A DNA stretch of 64,000 nucleotides, from positions 868,001 to 932,000 of the forward strand of contig NZ_CAJZAG010000001.1 of the NCBI RefSeq assembly GCF_914271485.1, written 5' to 3'. The notes beneath the pieces were generated by a model that saw nothing but the letters and a program-made list of their open reading frames with translations, searched no databases and was not told the origin of the DNA. Both the position numbers and the translations under genes were made by a program. Source of the DNA: Cupriavidus pampae (GTDB taxonomy: Bacteria; Pseudomonadota; Gammaproteobacteria; Burkholderiales; Burkholderiaceae). This document shows, in pieces, positions 46,851 through 55,538 of the stretch; positions within the stretch are counted from its first letter, which is position 1; the number at the start of each line of letters is the position of its first letter.

Positions 46851-49043
46851 GTGTCATTTGCTCATCAATCACGCCCGGTAACGCGTCTGCATCTGCGTTG
46901 CCTGGTTGCCGCGCTGGCTGCCGCCGGCGCGCTTCCCACGCTGGCTTTCGCGCAGGAAGCCGCACCACCGGCCCAATCCGCTACCACGACGCTGCCGGCC
47001 GTAACCGTGCGCGGTGAAGTCGGTCCCGAACAGGTGCCGCCTCCGTATGCCGGTGGCCAGGTCGCACGCGGTGCGCGCATTGGTGTCCTGGGCAATCAGG
47101 ATTTCATGGATGTGCCGTTCAGCGTCACGTCCTATACGGCCGAGCAGATGCAGAACCAGCAGGCCCGCACCGTGGGCCAGGTACTGGCCGACGATCCGGC
47201 GGTCCGCGTGAGCTCGGGCTTTGGCAATTTCTCGGAAACGTTCGTCGTGCGTGGCTTCACGCTGACCTCCGATGACATCGCCTATAACGGCCTCTACGGC
47301 ATCGCTCCGCGCCAGCTAGCATCGACCGAAGGTCTCGAGCGCGTGGAAGTGTTCCGCGGCGCCAACGCGTTCCTGACCGGAGTGTCGCCGGGCGGCAGCA
47401 CGGTGGGCGGCTCGATCAATCTGGTGCCGAAGTACGCCACCGTGGATCCCGTGACGCAAGGCACGATCGACTACACGAGCGATGGCCAGGCCGGCGCTCA
47501 TATCGACGTGGGCCGTCGTTTCGGCGACAAGAAGCAGTTCGGTGTGCGCGTCAACGCGATGGCACGCGGCGGCGATACCGCCATCGACCAGGAAAGCCGC
47601 CAGCAGCGCCTGTTCACGCTCGGCCTGGACTACCAGGGCGACAAGTTCCGCGTGAACGCGGACTTCGGCTATCAGAAGCAGCGCATTTACCAGGGCCGCA
47701 GCACGGTTTCGCTGGCTGGCACGGCAACGGCACTGCCGCAGGTGCCTTCCGCCACCACGAACTTTGCCCAGCCGTGGACCAATTCCTCGCTGGAAGACAT
47801 CTACGGCACGATTCGCGCCGAGTACGACATCGTCAAGAACTGGACCGCCTATGCCGCGTTCGGCGCGCACCATACCGACGAATTCGGTAGCTACAGCGGC
47901 GCGACGGTCGGCAACAATGGCTTTGGCACCGCGACCCGCCTGACCGTGCCGTTCGAGCAGGACACCTACACCGGCGAAGTCGGTGTGCGCGGCAAGTTCG
48001 TGACCGGTCCGGTCAGCCATGCGGTGAACGTGAGCTGGTCCGGCCTTCAGCAGCGCAAGGGCACGGCGTTCGAATTCTCGCCGAGCTTCGCGACCAACCT
48101 CTATAACGCGCCGACGGTCGCATACCCGGCCGCGCCCGCCACGGGCAATATGTCCGATCCGTTCACGACGCAGCGGGTCAACCTCAACGGCGTCTCGGTG
48201 TCCGATACGCTTGGCTTCCTGAACGACCGCATTCTGTTGACGGCCGGTGTGCGTCAGCAGGTGATCAACATTCGTGGTTACGCGACGGCAACCGGCGCGC
48301 TGACCACGACGTACGGTGAATCGGCCACCTCGCCGATGTTCGGCCTCGTGGTCAAGCCGCTGCAGAACCTGTCGGTGTACTACAACTACATCCAGGGCCT
48401 CGCGCAGGGTCCGACCGCCGGCAACACCGTGGTCAATCGTGGTGAAGTGTTCCCGCCGGCCAAGTCGAAGCAACATGAAGCGGGCGTGAAGTACGACGCC
48501 GGCAAGATCGGCACCACGCTGGCGTTCTTCCAGATCGAGCAACCGATCGGCACCACGCAGACGGCCACCAACACGTTCGGCCTGCAAGACCTGCGTAATC
48601 GTGGCGTGGAGTGGAGCGTCTTCGGCGAGCCGTTGCGCGGCCTGCGGCTGCTGGGTGGTGTGTCGTATATCGACTCGCAGTATCAGAACACCGGCAATCC
48701 GGCGACCGAAGGCAAGAAGGGCGTAGGCGTGCCGAACTACTCGGCGACGGTGAGCGGGGAATACGACCTGCCGTTCCTGCAGGGCTCCACCGTGACGGGC
48801 CGGTTCATCCAGACGGGTCGCCAGTACGCGAACACGACGAACTCGATCGCGCTGCCGTCGTGGAACCGCTTCGACCTTGGTGCGCGTTACACCTTCAAGG
48901 CGTCGCAGGTCCGTTACACGGTGCGCGCGCTGGTCGAGAACGTCGCCAACAAGGACTACTGGGCAGGTGTTTCCACCTCGGCCAGCACGCTGTATATCGG
49001 CAATCCGCGTACCTTCAAGGTAGCGATGACGGTCGACTACTGA
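46851..49043 (+). CDS. TonB-dependent siderophore receptor
   Basis: Outer-membrane receptor, 730 residues, GTG start with GGGAG seven bases before it. Signal peptide ends near AFA/QEA. The plug domain is at about 55-200 (VPFSVTSYTAEQMQNQQARTVGQVL, FVVRGFTLTSDDIAYNGLYGI, VEVFRGANAFLTGVSPGGSTVGGSINL), then a beta barrel ending in FKVAMTVDY with a C-terminal aromatic. No N-terminal STN signalling domain, so no FecR/FecI-type control is expected. It takes up a ferric siderophore, which one is not known. A terminator follows. Confidence 0.95.
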   Translation: MSFAHQSRPVTRLHLRCLVAALAAAGALPTLAFAQEAAPPAQSATTTLPAVTVRGEVGPEQVPPPYAGGQVARGARIGVLGNQDFMDVPFSVTSYTAEQMQNQQARTVGQVLADDPAVRVSSGFGNFSETFVVRGFTLTSDDIAYNGLYGIAPRQLASTEGLERVEVFRGANAFLTGVSPGGSTVGGSINLVPKYATVDPVTQGTIDYTSDGQAGAHIDVGRRFGDKKQFGVRVNAMARGGDTAIDQESRQQRLFTLGLDYQGDKFRVNADFGYQKQRIYQGRSTVSLAGTATALPQVPSATTNFAQPWTNSSLEDIYGTIRAEYDIVKNWTAYAAFGAHHTDEFGSYSGATVGNNGFGTATRLTVPFEQDTYTGEVGVRGKFVTGPVSHAVNVSWSGLQQRKGTAFEFSPSFATNLYNAPTVAYPAAPATGNMSDPFTTQRVNLNGVSVSDTLGFLNDRILLTAGVRQQVINIRGYATATGALTTTYGESATSPMFGLVVKPLQNLSVYYNYIQGLAQGPTAGNTVVNRGEVFPPAKSKQHEAGVKYDAGKIGTTLAFFQIEQPIGTTQTATNTFGLQDLRNRGVEWSVFGEPLRGLRLLGGVSYIDSQYQNTGNPATEGKKGVGVPNYSATVSGEYDLPFLQGSTVTGRFIQTGRQYANTTNSIALPSWNRFDLGARYTFKASQVRYTVRALVENVANKDYWAGVSTSASTLYIGNPRTFKVAMTVDY

Positions 49044-49064
49044 TCAGCAGCCACGATGTAAAAA

Positions 49065-49091
49065 CGCCCGGCGCTGCCGGGCGTTTTTTTT
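49065..49091. terminator. Rho-independent terminator of the iron uptake operon
   Basis: CGCCCGGC (49065-49072), loop GCT, GCCGGGCG (49076-49083), then a run of eight T; A-rich on the left. It can serve both the TonB receptor and the convergent protease gene. Confidence 0.95.
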
Positions 49092-49100
49092 GGTGCCGCC

Positions 49101-50372
49101 TCAATCGAAGCGATGCTCCACCAGCGTCAGCGATTCGTTGCCGCGGTCGTAGCGCGCCGTGTACGACGCGTCGAAGCGCACCACGCGCTTGAGCTCGGGC
49201 GCATACCATACGGTGGCCTTATAGGGCACGGAAACGGGGCTGCCAACCGCACCTGCACCATAGAACGAGCGCAGCATCGTGCCTTCGTAGGTGATGCGCA
49301 GCGTCTGATACTCGACGCCCGCCAGGCGCATCGGCACCGTGCCATTCGCGCGGCCTTCGATCTCGGTGCGCGCGCCGCTGCCAGGCGCGTTATAGGTGAA
49401 CCTCCACGTCATGCCGGGCTTCGCGTTGGGTGGCACCCAGCCGGCGGGCGGGCTCACGCCGTCGAATTCGCCACCGATCGGCGACACCAGCTTCTGCAGC
49501 TGGCCGTCGAGCGATTCCACGCGCGCGCCCTGATTGAAGATCACGCGATCGTTCTCGATGCGGTCGACCCGGTAGATCACCTCGCGCCGCACGTTGGTCA
49601 GGCGGTCCACCAGTTCGTAGCGCCAGACTTCGCCCACGCTCGGGGACGTCTTGGCAGTGGCCGTGGACGGCGCGGCGGGGCCCCCGGCGGCCGGGGCGGC
49701 GGTTGCCGTGGCCGTCGGCGTGTAGCCCGCGACCGCGCGCGTGCCACGCGAAGCGGCCGCACTGATCCAGGCCGCGGGCAGCGCGCTCGTCAGCGTATCG
49801 CCAGCGGCGCCGCGCGTGACCACGCCTACCAGCCGGCCGCTGTCGTCGAACAGGCCAGCGCCACTGGTGTTGGCAGCGGGCGCGATCGAAGCCTGGATGC
49901 GGTCGAGACCGCCGTCCGCGCCGGCGCGCATGCCGGCCACCGCGCCCTGGTTCAGCGAGACGCGGCCGTCATCGCCGGCCACGGCCGTGAACACGCGCTG
50001 CCCGAATGCGGGCGCGCCGGCCGCTACCGTCGCGGCGGGGGCATTGAAATTGGCAACCTTGAGCAGACAGATGTCGCGTTCGACGTCTGGCGCGTCGAGC
50101 GTGGCGCCATAGCTCACGTTGTCACGCTGCACGGTCACCCCGCGCGCGCCGGCCAGTACGTGGCAGGCCGTGACCAGTTGGCCCGGTCCAACCACCACAG
50201 CGGTTCCGCTCGACAGCGGCGCCCGCTGCGGACCGACCGTGTTCACCGTAAACACGCTAGGCGACACCTTCGCGAGCATCTGCGCGGCGTCGAGCGCCAG
50301 GGCCGGCGACGACGCGAACAAAAGCATGGGGGCAGCCGCGCTGGCCGCCAACCCGAATCCCGTTGACCTCAT
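49101..50372 (-). CDS. Trypsin-like serine protease with C-terminal beta domain
   Basis: 423 residues from the ATG at 50372 (MRSTGFGLAASAAAPML), with a signal peptide ending ALA/LDA. The HtrA-type protease domain (about 30-205) has the triad His71 (TACHVLA), Asp100 (ERDICLLKV) and Ser170 (APAANTSGAGLFDDSG), but no PDZ domain. After a Thr/Ala/Pro linker comes a beta-rich C-terminal domain of some 190 residues (GEVWRYELVDRLTNVRREV ... ITYEGTMLRSFYGAG) that I do not recognise. Periplasmic; substrate unknown. Confidence 0.87.
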   Translation of the reverse strand: MRSTGFGLAASAAAPMLLFASSPALALDAAQMLAKVSPSVFTVNTVGPQRAPLSSGTAVVVGPGQLVTACHVLAGARGVTVQRDNVSYGATLDAPDVERDICLLKVANFNAPAATVAAGAPAFGQRVFTAVAGDDGRVSLNQGAVAGMRAGADGGLDRIQASIAPAANTSGAGLFDDSGRLVGVVTRGAAGDTLTSALPAAWISAAASRGTRAVAGYTPTATATAAPAAGGPAAPSTATAKTSPSVGEVWRYELVDRLTNVRREVIYRVDRIENDRVIFNQGARVESLDGQLQKLVSPIGGEFDGVSPPAGWVPPNAKPGMTWRFTYNAPGSGARTEIEGRANGTVPMRLAGVEYQTLRITYEGTMLRSFYGAGAVGSPVSVPYKATVWYAPELKRVVRFDASYTARYDRGNESLTLVEHRFD

Positions 50373-50512
50373 GATTCTCCCTGCGGTTTTATTGTTGGTT
50401 TTGCGTCGGGAAGGGGCGCCTGATTGTGTAAGTTCGACCCGGCAACGGCGGCGCCGATCAGCCCGACGCCGCATTGTAGCGAAACGGCAGCCGCCGGTAA
50501 CCGGCCGCCCGC

Positions 50513-51532
50513 TTAGTCGATCTTGGCGCCCGACTGCTTGATGGTCTCTCCCCAGCGCTTCTGCTCGCTCAGGATGGTCGCGGTGAACGCCTCCGGACTC
50601 TGCCATGCCGGCTCGGCGCCTTGCTGCTCGAACTTGGCCTTGGTATCGGCATCGGCCAGCACCGTGCGCAGCGCCGCCGACAGTTTGTCGACGATGTCCT
50701 TCGGTGTGCCGGCCGGCGCGAGCACGCCGTAGAAGCCGACCACCTCGAAGCCCTTCAGGCCCGCTTCCGCCATGGTCGGCACGTCCGGCAGCGCGGGCGA
50801 GCGCGTGTGCGAGGTCACCGCCAGTGCGCGCACCTTGCCGGCCTTGATGTATTGCGTGAACAGCGGGATAGAGTCGGCCATCATCTGCGCCTGGCCGCCC
50901 ATCACGTCCGTGAGCGCGGGCGCGCTGCCCTTGTACGGGATATGCACGATGAAGGTACCCGATGCCTGCTTGAACATCTCCGGCATCAGGTGCGAAATGC
51001 CGCCGTTACCGCCCGATGCGAAGTTGAGCTTGCCCGGATTGGCCTTGGCGTACGCGATGAACTCCTTGAGGTTCTTCGCGGGCACGTTGTTGTTGACCAC
51101 CATGACCAGCGGAATCAGCGCGGTGCGCGCCACCGGCGCGAAGTCCTTCGGCATGCCGTAGGGCAGCTTTGGATACAGCGAGTTGTTGATCGACATCTGG
51201 CCGGTGTTGGCGATCAGCAGCGTGTAACCGTCCGGCGCCGATTTGGCGACATTGTCCGAACCGATATTGCCGGCAGCGCCCGCCTTGTAGTCGAGCACGA
51301 CGGTCTGGCCGAGGATCGGCTGCAGTTTCTCGGCGAGGATGCGCGCGTGTGTGTCGACCGGACCGCCGGGCGGAAAGCCGACGACCATGCGGATCGGCTT
51401 GTCGGGCCACGCGGCCTGCGCCGTGGCGGGCATCAGCGCGCTCAATGCGGCGACGGTGCCGAGAGTCAGTGCGGAAAGGGTAGCAAGGGCCTTGCGGCGG
51501 GGCGGGTGTTGGCTGGCGCCGGACAGCGTCAT
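50513..51532 (-). CDS. Bug family tripartite tricarboxylate transporter substrate-binding protein
   Basis: 339 residues: twin-Arg-containing start (HPPRRKALATLSALTLG), cleavage near AQA/AWP, then WPDKPIRMVVGFPPGGPVDTHAR, VVLDYKAGAAGNIGSDNV, IPYKGSAPALTDVMGGQAQMM, FYGVLAPAGTPKDIV. Periplasmic, ligand unknown, no membrane subunits beside it. Divergent from the S9 peptidase. Confidence 0.95.
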   Translation of the reverse strand: MTLSGASQHPPRRKALATLSALTLGTVAALSALMPATAQAAWPDKPIRMVVGFPPGGPVDTHARILAEKLQPILGQTVVLDYKAGAAGNIGSDNVAKSAPDGYTLLIANTGQMSINNSLYPKLPYGMPKDFAPVARTALIPLVMVVNNNVPAKNLKEFIAYAKANPGKLNFASGGNGGISHLMPEMFKQASGTFIVHIPYKGSAPALTDVMGGQAQMMADSIPLFTQYIKAGKVRALAVTSHTRSPALPDVPTMAEAGLKGFEVVGFYGVLAPAGTPKDIVDKLSAALRTVLADADTKAKFEQQGAEPAWQSPEAFTATILSEQKRWGETIKQSGAKID

Positions 51533-51680
51533 GGTGTGTGCTCCTCTGAGTGTTGTCTCGCTCTATGCGGCGAGGCTGGTGGCTATTGTGACGTTTTTAT
51601 GACAGCAATGCGAGCGCAGAGGCATAGATAACGGGGCTGGAGTACCCTTGCAGCTTGCCTTTCGCCTACTCGAACACCGC

Positions 51681-53648
51681 ATGCCCAACGACCACACCCA
51701 GCTCGCTGATATTCCATTGATTCCACGCGTCGAACTGTTCGGCAACCCGGTGCGCGCCGGCGCGCGTATCAGCCCCGACGGCCGCTATCTGTCGTGGAGC
51801 GCGCCTGATGAAGGCGTGATGAACCTGTGGGTGGCCCCACGCGACAATCCCGCGCAGGCGAGGGTGCTGACCCACGATCGCGGACGCGGCGTGTACACCT
51901 GCTGGTGGTCATACGACGGGGCGCATCTGCTTTATGTGCAGGATGTCGGCGGCGACGAGAACGATCATGTCTACGCGATTTCTCCCGAGGGCGGCCCCGC
52001 GCGCGACCTCACGCCGTTCGCCGGGGTGCGCGCCTCGGTAGCCGCGTTGAGCCACCAGCCCGCCTTGCGCGGCAAGGCGCTGCTGGATATCAACCAGCGC
52101 GATGCGCGCTATCACGACCTGTATCTGGTCGATATCGCCACTGGCGAGTTGACGCTGGTGCAGGAGAACCCCGGTTACGCGGGCTTTCTGACCGACGACG
52201 ATTTCCGCGTGCTGCTGGCGGTGGAGACCTTGCCCGATGGCGGCGCACGCTATCTGAAGCCGGCCGCCGACGGCTGGCAGCCGTGGCTGTCGGTGTCGGC
52301 CGAGGACGCGCGCACCACGCACGCTTCCCACGTGGACGTGACCGGCCGCACGCTGTACCTCTACGACAGCCGCGGGCGCGATACCGCGGCCCTGGTGTCG
52401 ATCCCGCTGGCAGCCGAATCTGGCGACACCGCCGTGCCAACCGTGATTGCGCAGGATACGCGCGCCGATATCGGCGGCGCGCTGCTCGATGCGGTCACCT
52501 ATGAGCCGCTCGCCTACAGCCTCGAGCACGAGCGGCGCGAGTTCGTCGTGCTTGCGGAAAGCCTGCGTGCCGATGTCGATCTGCTCGATCGTGAACTCGG
52601 CGGCCTCGATGGTGAATGGGGTCTGGCCAGCCGCAGCGAGGACGATCGTTACTGGATCGTCGGTGCCGCGTCGGATCGCGTGCCCGGCGCCGCTTATCTG
52701 TTCGATCGGCAGACGCGCGCGCTCGAGCGGCTTTACGTGACCCGACCCACGCTGCTCGACCACAAGCTGGCGCGTATGCAATCGACGACCATCCGCGCGC
52801 GCGATGGCCTCGACCTCGTGACCTACGTGACCATCCCGGTGCATGCCGAGGGCAGTGCCCCGCTGACCGCGCGCATGCCGATGCCGACCGTGCTGCTGGT
52901 GCACGGCGGCCCCTGGGCGCGCGACTCGTACGGCTTCAACAGCTTCGTCCAATGGCTGGCCAATCGCGGCTACGCGGTGCTGTCGGTGAACTTCCGCGGC
53001 TCCACTGGCTTCGGCAAGCGCTTCCTGTCGGCATCGGACCTCGAATGGGGCGCGAAGATGGATGACGACCTGTGCGATGCCGTCGACTGGGCCGTCGCGC
53101 AAGGCATCGCCGACGCCGCGCGCGTTGCGATCATGGGCTGGAGCTACGGCGGCTATGCCACGCTGTGGGCGATGACGCGGCACGCCGAGCGCTATGCGTG
53201 CGGCGTGGATGTGGTGGGCCCGTCGAACCTCGAGACGCTGCTGTCGAGCATTCCGCCGTACTGGGAGAGCTTCCGCGCCACGCTGTACCGCGCCGTCGGC
53301 AATCCCGATACGGCAGCAGGCAAGGCGCTGCTGAAGGAACGCTCGCCGCTGACCCACGCGGCGCGTATCGCCAAGCCGTTGCTGATCGGGCAGGGCGCCA
53401 ACGACCCGCGCGTCAAGGAAGCCGAGTCGACGCAGATGATCGAGGCCATGCGGGCCAACCGCATTCCCTATACCTACGTGGTATTCCCCGACGAAGGCCA
53501 CGGGTTCCATCGGCCCGCCAACTCGATCCGCTTCAACACGATCATCGAGACCTTCCTCGCCACGTATTTAGGCGGCCGCTTCGAGCCATCGCATCCGGCC
53601 GAGGTGGAGGGCAACACGGCAGTGGTGGAGGCGGTGGAGCGCTACTAG
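51681..53648 (+). CDS. S9 family prolyl oligopeptidase-type peptidase
   Basis: Cytoplasmic serine peptidase, about 655 residues. N-terminal beta-propeller part with WSAPDEGVMNLWVAP, then an alpha/beta-hydrolase domain: VHGGPWARDSYGFN, nucleophile Ser in GWSYGGYATLWAM, Asp in GQGANDPRVKEAES, His in PDEGHGFHRP. Cuts short peptides, often after Pro or a small residue. A TTG at 51648 with a GGAG before it is an alternative start (11 residues longer); the ATG at 51681 was chosen for lack of other evidence. Confidence 0.92.
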   Translation: MPNDHTQLADIPLIPRVELFGNPVRAGARISPDGRYLSWSAPDEGVMNLWVAPRDNPAQARVLTHDRGRGVYTCWWSYDGAHLLYVQDVGGDENDHVYAISPEGGPARDLTPFAGVRASVAALSHQPALRGKALLDINQRDARYHDLYLVDIATGELTLVQENPGYAGFLTDDDFRVLLAVETLPDGGARYLKPAADGWQPWLSVSAEDARTTHASHVDVTGRTLYLYDSRGRDTAALVSIPLAAESGDTAVPTVIAQDTRADIGGALLDAVTYEPLAYSLEHERREFVVLAESLRADVDLLDRELGGLDGEWGLASRSEDDRYWIVGAASDRVPGAAYLFDRQTRALERLYVTRPTLLDHKLARMQSTTIRARDGLDLVTYVTIPVHAEGSAPLTARMPMPTVLLVHGGPWARDSYGFNSFVQWLANRGYAVLSVNFRGSTGFGKRFLSASDLEWGAKMDDDLCDAVDWAVAQGIADAARVAIMGWSYGGYATLWAMTRHAERYACGVDVVGPSNLETLLSSIPPYWESFRATLYRAVGNPDTAAGKALLKERSPLTHAARIAKPLLIGQGANDPRVKEAESTQMIEAMRANRIPYTYVVFPDEGHGFHRPANSIRFNTIIETFLATYLGGRFEPSHPAEVEGNTAVVEAVERY

Positions 53649-53676
53649 TCCGACCGCTACGCGCCGTTCCGGGCCA

Positions 53677-54600
53677 TCACGACGGCGCCCGCACCTTGTA
53701 TTGCGCGGCCGCCACCACCGCATCCTCGACGAACGGCGGCGTCATGGCGTTGCCGATCTCCTTGTGGAACGCGATCCAGAGTTCCAGCGCTGGCACGTCT
53801 TTGCCCGAAATCCTGCGGAACACCACGCCGGGCACATGTTGCGCGGCGGCCGAGGCCGGGATGACGGCAATGGCGATGCCCGCGGTGACCAGTGCCATCA
53901 TCGCGTGATAGCGCGCGCCATCGTGGATGCGCAGCGGCACCACGTTGTGTTCGGCCAGCCAGCCCAGCATCAGGTCGTGCGCGTACTGACCATGCCGGCG
54001 CTCGAGCGTGGCCAGGCTCTCGCCATGCAGATCGTTGACGCGCACGCTGCGCTGCGTGGCCAGCCGGTGGCCCTCAGGCACCGCCAGCACATGCGTCTCG
54101 CGCATCAGGCGCCGTGCCTGCAACCGTGCATCGGTGATCGGTGGCCGCAGGATCGCCACATCCAGTTCATTGCGCAGCAGCGCCTGCAACATCGCCTCCG
54201 AGCTGACCTCGCGCAGCGAGTAGAGCGCGCCCGGCATGCGGGCCGAGAACCGCCGCAGCATATTGGGCACGAGTTCGATAGCCGAGATCGCGGTGAGGTC
54301 GATGGACAGATGCCCGACGTCGTCGCCGCGTCCCGCCTGCACCACCAGTTGCCGCGTGCGATGCTCGATATCGAACAGCTTCTCCGCCTGCGCGCGCAGC
54401 ACGGCGCCGGCCGGCGTCAGCCGCACGCTGCGCTTGGTGCGCTCGAACAGCGGGGTGCCAAGCTGCGCCTCTAGCTGCTTGATCTGCAGGCTCAGCGGTG
54501 GCTGGGTCATGTTCAGGCGGCGCGCGGCGCGCGTGAAGCTGAGCTCGTCGGCCAGCACGAGGAACGAGGTGAGGACGCGGAATTCGAGCGAGCTGTACAT
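53677..54600 (-). CDS. LysR-family transcriptional regulator
   Basis: 307 residues from the ATG at 54600 (MYSSLEFRVLTSFLVLAD); helix-turn-helix LSFTRAARRLNMTQPPLSLQIKQLE, LysR effector domain to VAAAQYKVRAPS. Another ATG eight codons upstream is possible. Divergent from the HpcH/HpaI aldolase and Bug gene pair, the likely target. The palindrome TATACAGGGCCTGTATA (54600-54616) covers the start. Confidence 0.94.
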   Translation of the reverse strand: MYSSLEFRVLTSFLVLADELSFTRAARRLNMTQPPLSLQIKQLEAQLGTPLFERTKRSVRLTPAGAVLRAQAEKLFDIEHRTRQLVVQAGRGDDVGHLSIDLTAISAIELVPNMLRRFSARMPGALYSLREVSSEAMLQALLRNELDVAILRPPITDARLQARRLMRETHVLAVPEGHRLATQRSVRVNDLHGESLATLERRHGQYAHDLMLGWLAEHNVVPLRIHDGARYHAMMALVTAGIAIAVIPASAAAQHVPGVVFRRISGKDVPALELWIAFHKEIGNAMTPPFVEDAVVAAAQYKVRAPS

Positions 54601-54616
54601 ATACAGGGCCTGTATA
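54600..54616. promoter_or_regulatory. Perfect palindrome, candidate LysR operator
   Basis: TATACAGG-G-CCTGTATA, with the T-N11-A core of LysR sites (T54602, A54614). It overlaps the LysR start codon and lies about 100 bases before the divergent aldolase gene, so it can serve repression of the regulator itself and activation of the operon. Confidence 0.7.
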
Positions 54617-54717
54617 AATCTCATACAAAAGTAATATTGGAAATATAATCCAGCCGTCATGAGAATGTCTCTACCGGCCGCTCCCTCCATGAGCCGGACT
54701 ACAGAACACGAGACATC

Positions 54718-55503
54718 ATGACCATCCAGCACCCGATCGATACCCGCCTGCCGGCCATGCTGCGCAGCGGCGCACCGTTGCGTGGGATCTTCAGCGCCCT
54801 GGCCAGCCCCGCGATCGTCGAGATGTGCGGCTATGCCGGCTTCGACTTCGTGATCATCGACAACGAGCACGGCGTGGCCGACCTCGAAACCACCGAGCAT
54901 ATGCTGCGCGCCGCGCGGGCCAGCGGCATCGTGCCGGTGGTGCGCTGCTTTATCGAGGACATCGCACGTGTGCTCGATATGGGCGCCAGTGCCGTGCAGA
55001 TTCCAATGATCGAAACCGCGGACGATGCGCGCGAGCTCGTGCAGCGCGTGCGATATCCGGGCAAGGGCCGCCGCGGCAGCGCGTTCAGCGGGCGCGCGGC
55101 CGGCTACGGCGCATTTCCGGGCGCCGCGCATACCGAGCGCAGCAATGAAGGTATTGCGCTGATCGCGATGATCGAATCGCCCGAGGGCGTGGCCAATGCC
55201 GAGGCCATCGCGGCCGTCGACGGTATCGACGCGATCTTTGTCGGCCCCAATGACCTGTCCCACGCGATGGGATTCGGCAGCGACTGGAAGCGTCCCGAGG
55301 TGGCCGATGCCATCGAGCAGGCGCTGCGCGCGATCGATCGTGCCGGCAAATGCCCGGGCGTGCTGGCGCTGACCGCCGAGGACGAGGCGCGCTACGGTGC
55401 CATGGGTGCGCGGTACTTCGCGACCGTGGCCACCAGCCTGATTACCACCGCCTTCCGCCAGGCCGCCACGGCCGGCCGCGCCTCGGGCGCGTTGCAGTAC
55501 TAG
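54718..55503 (+). CDS. HpcH/HpaI aldolase family protein
   Basis: 261 residues of the pyruvate-dependent class II aldolase family: GIFSALASPAIVEMCGYAGFDFVIIDNEHG, then RCFIEDIARVLDMGASAVQIPMIET, a MIESPEGVANAEAIAAVDGID metal-binding Glu segment and FVGPNDLSHAMG. Splits or makes a 4-hydroxy-2-oxo acid with pyruvate or oxaloacetate. Followed by a Bug protein 35 bases downstream, suggesting uptake and breakdown of the same compound. Confidence 0.93.
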   Translation: MTIQHPIDTRLPAMLRSGAPLRGIFSALASPAIVEMCGYAGFDFVIIDNEHGVADLETTEHMLRAARASGIVPVVRCFIEDIARVLDMGASAVQIPMIETADDARELVQRVRYPGKGRRGSAFSGRAAGYGAFPGAAHTERSNEGIALIAMIESPEGVANAEAIAAVDGIDAIFVGPNDLSHAMGFGSDWKRPEVADAIEQALRAIDRAGKCPGVLALTAEDEARYGAMGARYFATVATSLITTAFRQAATAGRASGALQY

Positions 55504-55538
55504 CGGTCACACCATAACGAGAACATCAGGAGACGACA

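Noticed and set aside
54601-55263. N-terminal extension of the LysR gene at 53677
   Set aside because: The upstream part of this frame is antisense to the HpcH/HpaI aldolase and crosses the divergent promoter region; LysR proteins begin just before the helix-turn-helix.
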